Source: JAUVIB01 sp964424545
Lineage (GTDB): Bacteria > Calditrichota > Calditrichia > Calditrichales > Calditrichaceae
NCBI GenBank assembly: GCA_964424545.1
Contig: CAYRJN010000194.1
Location: 1 to 7,242 of the forward strand
DNA: 7,242 nucleotides
Reading direction: 5' to 3'
Position 1 is the stretch's first letter, and every line of letters starts with the position of its first letter. The notes below the pieces were generated by a model. That model was given only the letters and a program-made list of their open reading frames with translations, searched no databases and was not told the origin of the DNA. A program made the position numbers and the translations under genes. This document shows positions 1-5,944 of the stretch, piece by piece.

Positions 1-163
1 CAATATCGGGAATAGTATTGATAATTGAATTTAAGATGCGTTTTGATTCAAACAATTCATCCTCAAGCTCCGCTCTTTTCTTTTTTTCCAGTTCAAGACC
101 TTTCACGCGTGCCCTCAATTGATCGATCTCTTTAAGGAGCGCTGTGTTATTAATAGTATCCAT
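1..163 (-). CDS. Probable PAS-domain sensor/signalling protein, N-terminal fragment (runs off the window)
   Basis: An open frame begins at ATG (163-161) and continues without a stop to the left edge, giving 54 residues. Residues about 8-40 are rich in Leu, Glu, Lys and Arg with hydrophobics spaced as in a coiled coil (LLKEIDQLRARV, then a Lys-rich stretch). They are followed by KRILNSIINTIPDI, which resembles the first helix of a PAS sensor domain as found in many histidine kinases and diguanylate cyclases. No signal peptide or membrane segment is present, so a cytoplasmic sensor is likely. No clear Shine-Dalgarno precedes the start. Another ATG 17 bases upstream is in a different frame and stops quickly. 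The output domain lies outside the window, so kinase, cyclase or other cannot be decided. The PAS call is inferred from a short motif. Confidence 0.6.
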   Translation of the reverse strand, partial: MDTINNTALLKEIDQLRARVKGLELEKKKRAELEDELFESKRILNSIINTIPDI

Positions 164-225
164 TTATGTATAATATCCATCATATATATTTTTGTATCGG
201 AATTTCAAAGTTTACGCTTATTCCA

Positions 226-243
226 TCTATTTTGTAAAATAGA
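226..243. repeat. Perfect 8-bp inverted repeat upstream of the sensor gene
   Basis: TCTATTTT (226-233) and AAAATAGA (236-243) are perfect inverted repeats separated by GT. The site lies about 63 bases before the sensor gene start and directly next to the larger repeat element. Its size and symmetry would suit a dimeric regulator operator, but an AT-rich palindrome of this length can occur by chance. The role is inferred only. Confidence 0.4.
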
Positions 244-244
244 C

Positions 245-356
245 AAAATGAATCTCCCCTTATAAAAGGAGTAAGGGGGGTGTAATAAATATCGGATTTA
301 TTGAATAATGAAAACCGGACAACCCCTTTAGTCCCCTTTTTTAAGAGGACGGTTTT
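245..356. repeat. Imperfect long inverted repeat, MITE- or REP-like palindromic element
   Basis: The left arm (about 245-283) and right arm (about 319-356) are imperfect reverse complements over some 36 bases. The left arm reads CTCCCCTTATAAAAGGAG then TAAGGGGGGTGT. The right arm in reverse complement reads TCCTCTTAAAAAAGGGG then ACTAAAGGGGTTGT. Pairing breaks only at scattered mismatches and short bulges. The left arm alone can fold (CCCCTTA 256-262 with TAAGGGG 272-278). Between the arms is a further perfect 7-bp hairpin (AATAAAT 284-290, loop ATCGG, ATTTATT 296-302). C-run/G-run palindromes of this style are commonly dispersed in bacterial intergenic DNA. No transposase is nearby, so any mobility would be in trans. 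It could also act as a 3'-end or terminator structure for cysK. Confidence 0.65.
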
Positions 357-395
357 AATCTGTTTTTCTATTTGTTTAATTCAACATTATTCAAT
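300..395. repeat. 11-bp perfect inverted repeat pair flanking the right arm of the element
   Basis: ATTGAATAATG (300-310) and CATTATTCAAT (385-395) are exact reverse complements, 74 bases apart, and they enclose the right arm of the large inverted repeat. Either the palindromic element has a composite or nested structure, or these are the ends of a second smaller element inserted into the first. The match itself is read directly; the interpretation is inferred. Confidence 0.5.
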
Positions 396-554
396 TTGTA
401 AAGCCATGTTCTTTACTTTGTTTAAAAAATTATGCTGTTCATTTTAACGTTTCTTTTGCCGTCATAAACAAACGACGCATTAAAAATATACGCCGACGAT
501 AATAACTATTTTTGGAAAGATATTTTTAAGATAAACGTCAAAAATGAAGAATGC

Positions 555-573
555 AATAAAAAATTATTTTTTT
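555..573 (-). terminator. Weak A/T-only hairpin just after cysK
   Basis: Sixteen bases beyond the cysK stop, the minus strand reads A7-TAA-T6 followed by ATT, a 6-bp A/T-only stem whose 3' arm is a T run. It sits where an intrinsic terminator would be expected and resembles the A/T palindrome after thrC, but the stem has no G/C pairs and would be very weak. Low confidence. Confidence 0.2.
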
Positions 574-588
574 CTCTTAACTCTTCTT

Positions 589-1497
589 TTAAAACAGATC
601 CGCAAGCGATAAATAACGTTCGCCCGTATCATAATTAAATATCAATATTCGTGCATCGGTATTCTTTTTTATGATTGAATCGGCCGCAGCAATAACCGCG
701 CCGCTCGATAAACCAACTAAAATCCCCTCTTTTTCGGCGCATAAACGAGCATTTTTAAAGGCGTCTTCATTTCCTATGGTCAATATTTCATCGATTAATT
801 TTAAATTCAAATTTTTAGGGATAAAACCGGCCCCGATTCCTTGTATTTTATGTGCTCCCCCGGCGCCGCCGCTTATTACAGGAGAATCCTTCGGCTCTAC
901 AGCGACTACTTTCATTTGTGGAAATGATTTCTTTAAAACAAGGGCACATCCGCTGAGATGTCCGCCTGTACCGACGCCGGAAATAAAGAAATCGAAACCT
1001 TCTGGGAAATCACGGATAATTTCTCGAGCGGTATAGTTAACATGCGCTTGCACATTAGCCGGATTATCAAATTGTAAGGGCATCCATGCATCGGGAACTT
1101 GCGTCATCAATTCTTTGGCCCGATCAATCGCAGCATTCATACCGCCTTCTTTTGGCGTCAGTTCAACCTTGGCGCCGTAAGCCGCCATTAACCTGCGTCG
1201 TTCAATCGACATCGAATCCGGCATAACCAGTATTACACGGTAGCCTTTAACGGCGCCTACCATCGCTAAACCGATGCCCGTATTGCCCGATGTCGGCTCA
1301 ATAATGGTTGAACCCGATTTTAGCAATCCTTTTTTTTCGGCGTCTTCAATCATTGAAAGTGCAATGCGGTCTTTAATGCTCCCGCCTGGATTTTGCCGCT
1401 CCAATTTCATCCAAACTTCGGCGTTTGCTCCGAACATACGGCTCAAACGTACGTGCGCCGTGTTTCCAATTGCTTCTATGATACTCTGGTACTTCAT
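589..1497 (-). CDS. cysK: Cysteine synthase A (O-acetylserine sulfhydrylase)
   Basis: A PLP enzyme of fold type II that makes L-cysteine and acetate from O-acetyl-L-serine and sulfide in the cytoplasm. The 302-residue length is normal for CysK/CysM. Visible motifs are NPGGSIKDRIA (36-46) with the PLP Schiff-base lysine K42, the substrate loop TSGNTG (69-74), the phosphate-binding glycine loop GVGTGG (174-179), GIGAGFIPKN (220-229), GLSSGA (262-267) and the C-terminal TGERYLS (291-297). The last two motifs favour CysK over a cystathionine beta-synthase-type relative. The start is supported by AAGGGGG seven bases upstream and by the canonical N-terminal motif IGNTAHVRL. It lies 42 bases after the serine acetyltransferase that makes its substrate, so the two are very probably co-transcribed. 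No defect is visible. CysM-like use of other sulfur donors cannot be excluded. Confidence 0.95.
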   Translation of the reverse strand: MKYQSIIEAIGNTAHVRLSRMFGANAEVWMKLERQNPGGSIKDRIALSMIEDAEKKGLLKSGSTIIEPTSGNTGIGLAMVGAVKGYRVILVMPDSMSIERRRLMAAYGAKVELTPKEGGMNAAIDRAKELMTQVPDAWMPLQFDNPANVQAHVNYTAREIIRDFPEGFDFFISGVGTGGHLSGCALVLKKSFPQMKVVAVEPKDSPVISGGAGGAHKIQGIGAGFIPKNLNLKLIDEILTIGNEDAFKNARLCAEKEGILVGLSSGAVIAAADSIIKKNTDARILIFNYDTGERYLSLADLF

Positions 1498-1504
1498 AAT
1501 AGTT

Positions 1505-1511
1505 CCCCCTT
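1505..1511 (-). promoter_or_regulatory. Ribosome binding site of cysK
   Basis: The minus strand reads AAGGGGG ending seven bases before the cysK ATG. This is the clearest Shine-Dalgarno-like sequence in the window, and it fixes the start. Confidence 0.65.
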
Positions 1512-1539
1512 GTTATTAATTTTTTTTTTAAACATTTAA

Positions 1540-2349
1540 TTATTCTTTTGATTTGACCTGTAATTTACTTCTATGATAGACTCTGGAAAAAGGCGGGACG
1601 CTTTCCGTAAGCCATACGTTACCACCGATGATGCTATCGTGCCCTATCGTTGTTTTACCACCGAGAATAACGGCATTGGAATAGATTACAACATTATCTT
1701 CTATGGTGGGATGGCGCTTACTGTTTGATAATTTCTTATCCACGCTCAACGCGCCTAAGGTTACGCCTTGATAAATTTTGACGTTTTTACCGATTAGCGA
1801 GGTCTCTCCAACGACAATCCCCGTACCGTGATCAATGAAAAAGGATTCACCGATAGATGCCCCTGGGTGAATATCAATTCCGGTTAACATGTGGGCATAT
1901 TCCGTTAAAATCCGCGGTAGAAGCGGCACCTTTTGCAGATAAAAAACATGGGCAATACGGTATGTATAAATAGCATAAAACCCGGGATACGCGGCAATTA
2001 CCTCATCAATGCTTTCCGAAGCGGGATCGCCCCGATAAATTGCCTCGGCATCTTTTAACAGTATTTCATAAATCGAAGGGATTTCTTCAAAAAAATTATG
2101 GGTAATTGTTTCAAGTGGAGCGGGAAGAATATCCGCTTTGCTTTCAAACAGTTTTTTTAAGTCCCTTTCAAGAAGAGCGAATTTGCCCTGCAGCTCTTCT
2201 GCCGTAAAATACTCAATTTCCGAGCGAAACTGTGGAAACAGCAGATGCAATAAATTATCGGAAAAATTGTGTATCTTATATTTTGCGGAAAAAAGCGATT
2301 TATGTTTATGACGCGTTTCCAATAGTTTACGAACAAATTCATTATTCAT
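1540..2349 (-). CDS. cysE: Serine O-acetyltransferase
   Basis: Transfers acetyl from acetyl-CoA to L-serine, giving O-acetylserine for CysK; it is the committed step of cysteine synthesis. The 269 residues comprise a helical N-terminal part (about 1-150, with GDPASESIDEVI at 107-118 and YPGFYAI at 121-127) and a left-handed beta-helix of hexapeptide repeats (about 155-250). Catalytic residues match the family: D159 in GIDIHPGA and H174 in IDHGTG, with the 15-residue spacing seen between D143 and H158 of the E. coli enzyme. IYQGVTLGA (192-200), KRHPTIEDNVVI (211-222) and IGGNVWLTESVPP (241-253) complete the signature. The C-terminus is KSKE, without the terminal isoleucine used by classical CysE to dock into CysK. 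No good Shine-Dalgarno precedes the ATG; the N-terminal length is reasonable for the longer type of this family. It lies upstream of cysK in the same direction. Confidence 0.94.
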   Translation of the reverse strand: MNNEFVRKLLETRHKHKSLFSAKYKIHNFSDNLLHLLFPQFRSEIEYFTAEELQGKFALLERDLKKLFESKADILPAPLETITHNFFEEIPSIYEILLKDAEAIYRGDPASESIDEVIAAYPGFYAIYTYRIAHVFYLQKVPLLPRILTEYAHMLTGIDIHPGASIGESFFIDHGTGIVVGETSLIGKNVKIYQGVTLGALSVDKKLSNSKRHPTIEDNVVIYSNAVILGGKTTIGHDSIIGGNVWLTESVPPFSRVYHRSKLQVKSKE

Positions 2350-2394
2350 AATAAAACCCGCTGACTTTTATAATAATTTTAAAAAAATATTTCC

Positions 2395-2402
2395 ATTTTA
2401 TA
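2395..2402 (-). promoter_or_regulatory. Possible -10 element for the cysE-cysK unit
   Basis: TATAAAAT lies about 45 bases before the cysE start, within the 130-base AT-rich spacer that separates it from thrC. No convincing -35 is visible upstream, and AT-rich DNA gives many such matches. It is offered only because the spacer makes a separate promoter likely. Confidence 0.2.
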
Positions 2403-2406
2403 GTCG

Positions 2407-2428
2407 AATAAAAAAACGATTTTTTATT
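2407..2428 (-). terminator. A/T palindrome downstream of thrC, possible terminator
   Basis: AATAAAAAA (2407-2415) and TTTTTTATT (2420-2428) are perfect 9-bp inverted repeats around a 4-base loop, about 50 bases past the thrC stop. In the minus-strand transcript the 3' arm ends in a U run. The stem holds no G/C pairs, so termination would be weak. It may mark the end of the threonine operon before the cysteine genes. Confidence 0.35.
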
Positions 2429-2479
2429 ACATACCGCCATTTACTCCGAATCGATAATAAAGAAATGATATTCTTACGG

Positions 2480-3769
2480 TTAAAACTCTTCCAACAAGGT
2501 TTCTTTAAATGAATTAAAATCTTTTGCTATTTTCATAGCCTTTTTTTCCTTCACCAACTGTTCGGCAAGACGCTGCGGAATGTCCACATTTATTCCTAAA
2601 GCGCGTTTAACCGTATCAAGAAATTTTGCAGGATGAGCGGTCTCAAAGATTATTACGGGCATGTCGGCGTCTATTTTTTGCGCCGCTCGATAACCGACGG
2701 CACCGTGGGGATCGATAATATATTTAAATTTTTCATAAACATTGCGGATTGTTTCTAATGTTTCATCGTCGTTTATACTGACGCTGTCAATTACGTCGGC
2801 AATAGCCGCTCTGTCTCCATTAAATAAGGTATGGATACGATCAAAATTACTGGGATAGCCCACGTCCATAGCGTTTGAAAGCGTGGCAATCGCTTTACGT
2901 CCTTTAAATTTGCCGTTTTGCAAATAATCGGGAAAACTACGATTTGCATTAACGGCGGCAATAAATTTATTCACCGGCAAACCCATTTCACGCGCCATTA
3001 ATCCGGCCGTTAGATTGCCAAAATTCCCGCTCGGTACGCATATCCTCAAATCCTCATCAACTTTGTCCAACTGCCCGTACGCTCTGAAATAGTAAAAAGA
3101 TTGCGGAAGCAGACGCGCAATATTTATGGAATTGGCTGAAGAAAGATTAAAGTTTTCTTTTAAGTCATCATCGGCGAATGATTGTTTTACAAGCGCCTGG
3201 CAATCATCAAAAGTACCTTTCACTTCAAAAGCCTGCACATTACCGCCGATTGTGGTTAATTGCTTTTCCTGTATTTCGCTGACCATACCCGAAGGATAAA
3301 GCAATCCGACTTTAATGCCTTCGACTCCATAAAACCCTTGAGCCACGGCAGAACCGGTATCGCCGGAAGTGGCGACAAGAATAATCAACTCTTTATTTTC
3401 ATCTTTATTATACCAGCTCATCGTGTTCGCCAAGAAGCGCGCTCCGAAATCTTTAAAAGCCAGAGTAGGCCCGTGAAAAAGTTCGAGAATATAGCGATTA
3501 TCGGATAAGGCCGCCAAAGGCGCGTCAAAGGTTAATGTTTTTTCCAAAATTTTCTGCAAAGCGGAATCGGGCATATCGTCAATAAATGCACGACTCACTT
3601 CAAAAGCGATTTCCAACATGGATTTGCATGCTAAATCCTCGATAAATTCTTGCGATAATCGGGGAAATTTTTCCGGCATATACAATCCGCCGTCGTCGGC
3701 AATGCCTTTTAAGACGGCATCTCTAAAGCTAACGCCGATCTGCCTATTTCTCGTGCTGTAATATTTCAT
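2480..3769 (-). CDS. thrC: Threonine synthase
   Basis: A PLP-dependent lyase that converts O-phospho-L-homoserine and water to L-threonine and phosphate, the last step of threonine synthesis. The 429 residues and the N-terminus (MKYYSTR, then VSFRDAVLKGIADDGGLYMP at about 13-32) place it in the long threonine synthase class, like E. coli ThrC at about 428 residues. The PLP lysine is K106 in LAFKDFGARF (103-112). ATSGDTGSA (133-141) and PSGNFGNLTAG (246-256) are the substrate and cofactor-phosphate loops. IDPHGAVGY (352-360) and FETAHPAKF (375-383) are further family signatures. It follows thrB by 14 bases in the same direction, so the two are co-transcribed. Only a poor Shine-Dalgarno is seen (GAG about 10 bases upstream). 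The reading frame is intact. Confidence 0.97.
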   Translation of the reverse strand: MKYYSTRNRQIGVSFRDAVLKGIADDGGLYMPEKFPRLSQEFIEDLACKSMLEIAFEVSRAFIDDMPDSALQKILEKTLTFDAPLAALSDNRYILELFHGPTLAFKDFGARFLANTMSWYNKDENKELIILVATSGDTGSAVAQGFYGVEGIKVGLLYPSGMVSEIQEKQLTTIGGNVQAFEVKGTFDDCQALVKQSFADDDLKENFNLSSANSINIARLLPQSFYYFRAYGQLDKVDEDLRICVPSGNFGNLTAGLMAREMGLPVNKFIAAVNANRSFPDYLQNGKFKGRKAIATLSNAMDVGYPSNFDRIHTLFNGDRAAIADVIDSVSINDDETLETIRNVYEKFKYIIDPHGAVGYRAAQKIDADMPVIIFETAHPAKFLDTVKRALGINVDIPQRLAEQLVKEKKAMKIAKDFNSFKETLLEEF

Positions 3770-3783
3770 ATTTATTTACTCAT

Positions 3784-4737
3784 TTATATTATTATTCTCG
3801 GGCCTTTGTTGTTTATTGGTGAGACAAAAGAATCATATTCGATACCCTTGTCGAGCAAAACGCCGCCGATCGCAGCGGCTACTTCCTTTGCTTTAATTAA
3901 CCCGGGAGCAAAAGAGAATACAGAGGGGCCGGAACCCGAAATGCTAAAGCCAACAGAACCTTTAGCTGTCGCCGCTTCGCGCATTTCATAAAAATGCGGA
4001 ATTAACACGGCGCGGTCAGGCTCAATGATTTCGTCTTTTAAAGAACGTTTAAGCAAATCATAATCTTCTTTAAAAAGAGCCGTTACAACACCGGCAACAT
4101 TAGCCCATTGATGGATGGCTTTGTCTAAGGGCGTGCGCGCTTTAAGCATTTTACGCGTTTCGGCCGTTTTAATTTCTATACGTGGATGAATAACCGTACA
4201 ATGCAGCGATTCGGGCGTTGGTATGGAAACGATATCGATTGGATTTTGAGAACGTACCAAAATAAATCCGCCGTAAAGACAGGCCGAAATATTATCAAGA
4301 TGTACATTTTCACCCGATGCTATTTTCTCGCCTTCCATTACAAAAGGCAGCAATTCTTCGCGTCTTAACGGTTTTTTTAACATCTCATTCATTGCAAATA
4401 CGCTGACCACCGAGCTGGCGGCGCTGGAACCGAGGCCGCTTCCGATAGGCATCTTTTTATGCAAAGCCATTTCCACGCCAAAAGGCGCCTTAATACGTTC
4501 TAACATAGCCAGTAGAGATTTACCTGCTGTATTTCTATCGGCCTCTCTTGGCAAAACGCCTTCGTCTCCGCTGATCTCTTTTATCGCCACACCCGGTTTT
4601 TCAACAATCTTCAAATAAACTTCATCGCCAGGCTCATTAATAGCAAAACCGAAAATGTCAAAACCACATCCCACATTGGCTACGGTAGCCGGAGCAAAGG
4701 CGCGAATCTCCCGCCGTTTTAAATCGTTTATAGTCAC
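3784..4737 (-). CDS. thrB: Homoserine kinase (GHMP family), GTG start
   Basis: Phosphorylates L-homoserine with ATP to O-phosphohomoserine, the substrate of the next gene product, ThrC. The 317-residue protein shows GHMP-kinase motifs in order: APATVANVGCGFDIFGFA (15-32), the ATP-binding loop PIGSGLGSSAAS (97-108), VHLDNISACLYGGF (145-158) and the C-terminal motif SISGSGPSVFSF (265-276). The start is a GTG that overlaps the asd stop in the sequence GTGA. AAGGA eight bases before it supports this start and suggests translational coupling to asd. The short N-terminal extension before the FAPATVANVG motif is normal. ThrB enzymes are generally inhibited by threonine; nothing in the DNA speaks to that here. 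Confidence 0.96.
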   Translation of the reverse strand: MTINDLKRREIRAFAPATVANVGCGFDIFGFAINEPGDEVYLKIVEKPGVAIKEISGDEGVLPREADRNTAGKSLLAMLERIKAPFGVEMALHKKMPIGSGLGSSAASSVVSVFAMNEMLKKPLRREELLPFVMEGEKIASGENVHLDNISACLYGGFILVRSQNPIDIVSIPTPESLHCTVIHPRIEIKTAETRKMLKARTPLDKAIHQWANVAGVVTALFKEDYDLLKRSLKDEIIEPDRAVLIPHFYEMREAATAKGSVGFSISGSGPSVFSFAPGLIKAKEVAAAIGGVLLDKGIEYDSFVSPINNKGPRIII

Positions 4738-5783
4738 GATATCAATCCTTTTTTAGTCATCAATTCGGCGCATAAAATAGCGCCGCCTGCCGCGCCACGC
4801 ACCGTATTATGCGATAAAACGGTAAATTTATAATCAAATATTTTATCTCCGCGCAGACCGCCTATCGAAACCGCCATACCCTTCTCAAGATCACGATGCA
4901 ATCGAGGCTGTGGATAATCCTGTTGATCAAAATAGTGTATCGGGTTTTTTGGCGCATAAAAAAGTTCGAGTTCCTGCGGTTCGCTTTTGAAATTTTTCCA
5001 AACTTCGATAATATCTTTTTCCGAAGCCTTATTTTCCAATGAGACTTGTACGCTCTCCATATGCCCGTCGATCACCTGCACGCGATTACATTGAGCGTTA
5101 ACGGTTATATCAGCCGCCTTTATACCTTCAGGAGTTACATCTCCGAGTATTTTTAAAGGTTCGCTCTCCATTTTAGCCTCTTCCCCGCCGATAAAAGGGA
5201 TCACGTTTTCCACAATGGACATACCGGAAAGTCCCGGAAAGCCTGCACCGGATATGGCCTGCATGGTAACGACATTAACTTGCTTTAAACCGAAATTATC
5301 CAACAACGGCTTTAAAGCCATCGTCATACCGATAGTCGAACAGTTGGGATTGGTTACGATTTTTCCCTTGGCGAACGTTTGATATTGAAGCAAATCAAGA
5401 TGCTGCGGATTAACTTCCGGTATCAAGAGGGGCACAAAGGCGTCAAAACGATGGTTTTTAGAATTGGAAACGACCGTATAACCGCTATTCGCATAATTCT
5501 CCTCAATTTCACCCGCAACGGAAGCATCCAAACCGGAAAAAACCAAAGCGCAATTCAAATTAATCTCTGCCGCGTTCTTTACAACGATTTGCGCTATGGA
5601 TTGCGGAAGTTCAACAGGCATCATCCAATTAACCGCTTCGCCGTATTTATTTCCCGCGGAACGTTGCGATGCAGCCAACTCTACAATCTCAAATTCGGGA
5701 TGATTTATAAGAAGCTGGATAAATTTTTGTCCGACACTGCCCGTGGCGCCGAGTATTCCCACGGGGATTTTATCTTTGCTCAT
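4734..5783 (-). CDS. asd: Aspartate-semialdehyde dehydrogenase, archaeal/fungal-type
   Basis: Reduces L-4-aspartyl phosphate with NADPH to L-aspartate 4-semialdehyde, the branch point to threonine, methionine and lysine/diaminopimelate. With the start chosen here it has 349 residues. The dinucleotide-binding loop is GILGATGSVGQKF (9-21), the catalytic cysteine is C148 in TNPNCSTIG, and the acid/base histidine is H241 in VIDGHMESV. SNSKNHR, LLIPEVNP and AISGAGFPGLSG are typical of the archaeal/fungal subfamily and differ from the common bacterial Asd. An upstream in-frame ATG at 5804 would add MERIEIS but has no ribosome binding site. The chosen ATG follows AAAGGA (spacing 11) and gives the family's usual MSK...VGILGATGSVG N-terminus. 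It overlaps thrB by 4 bases. Confidence 0.95.
   Translation of the reverse strand: MSKDKIPVGILGATGSVGQKFIQLLINHPEFEIVELAASQRSAGNKYGEAVNWMMPVELPQSIAQIVVKNAAEINLNCALVFSGLDASVAGEIEENYANSGYTVVSNSKNHRFDAFVPLLIPEVNPQHLDLLQYQTFAKGKIVTNPNCSTIGMTMALKPLLDNFGLKQVNVVTMQAISGAGFPGLSGMSIVENVIPFIGGEEAKMESEPLKILGDVTPEGIKAADITVNAQCNRVQVIDGHMESVQVSLENKASEKDIIEVWKNFKSEPQELELFYAPKNPIHYFDQQDYPQPRLHRDLEKGMAVSIGGLRGDKIFDYKFTVLSHNTVRGAAGGAILCAELMTKKGLIS
4746..4750 (-). promoter_or_regulatory. Ribosome binding site of thrB
   Basis: The minus strand reads AAAAAAGGATTGATATC and then GTG. AAGGA ends eight bases before the GTG, within the 3' end of asd. This supports the unusual GTG start and coupled translation. Confidence 0.55.
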
Positions 5784-5794
5784 ACTAATTTCAA

Positions 5795-5800
5795 TCCTTT
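5795..5800 (-). promoter_or_regulatory. Ribosome binding site that favours the downstream asd start
   Basis: AAAGGA lies 11 bases before the ATG at 5783, in a context (GGAAAGGATTG) very like the one before thrB. It lies inside the reading frame if the ATG at 5804 were used, which argues for the downstream start. The spacing is somewhat long. Confidence 0.45.
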
Positions 5801-5904
5801 CCATTAAACTTTATTGCGTTTACTTTATCTAACTTGGATGCCATCCCTCATAGAAAAGCCAAGATATTAAGGATATCAACCTAAAATACAAATATTAACG
5901 ACCA

Positions 5905-5930
5905 AAATGGATATTGATATCAATCCATTT
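5905..5930. terminator. Strong palindrome after hisIE: possible terminator or operator
   Basis: AAATGGAT and ATCCATTT flank the perfect palindrome TTGATATCAA, giving about 12 paired positions with a 2-base bulge and almost no loop. It begins 14 bases beyond the hisIE stop and lies about 120 bases before asd. In the minus-strand transcript it ends in TTTT followed by GG, so the T tail is poor for an intrinsic terminator. The symmetry would also suit a regulator site upstream of the threonine operon. The structure is seen; the role is undecided. Confidence 0.45.
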
Positions 5931-5944
5931 ACGCAGCAATATTC

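Larger units (their letters stand above)
164..588. other. Long non-coding spacer between cysK and the sensor gene
   Basis: These 425 bases hold no credible coding sequence on either strand; the few ATGs run into stops within about 15 codons. The stretch is AT-rich apart from C/G-run blocks at about 253-280 and 319-352, which form an imperfect inverted repeat (listed separately). It must contain the 3' end of the cysK transcript and any promoter of the sensor gene. I could not identify a convincing promoter. Smaller palindromes are listed as separate features. Confidence 0.7.

Noticed and set aside
400..588. Possible small gene or RNA in the left part of the cysK spacer
   Set aside because: All frames are broken within a few codons, only 4-5 bp stems are seen, and nothing resembles a known RNA family.
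2157..2342. 61-codon open frame overlapping the 5' part of the serine acetyltransferase gene in another frame
   Set aside because: It lies entirely inside a well-supported gene and has no motif or independent start signal.
3770..3783. Three-codon frame ATGAGTAAATAA between thrB and thrC
   Set aside because: It is too short to be meaningful and is easily produced by chance in an AT-rich junction.
5784..5804. Upstream asd start giving seven more residues (MERIEIS)
   Set aside because: There is no Shine-Dalgarno before it, the good AAAGGA lies inside it, and the family N-terminus fits the downstream ATG.
5379..5807. 142-codon open frame on the plus strand across asd
   Set aside because: It is antisense to a clearly functional asd, has no recognisable domain or ribosome binding site, and is a shadow of the codon pattern.
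5784..5944. Lysine or other amino-acid riboswitch in the asd leader
   Set aside because: The leader is short and AT-rich, and I see none of the conserved junction motifs of the lysine, SAM or T-box families.
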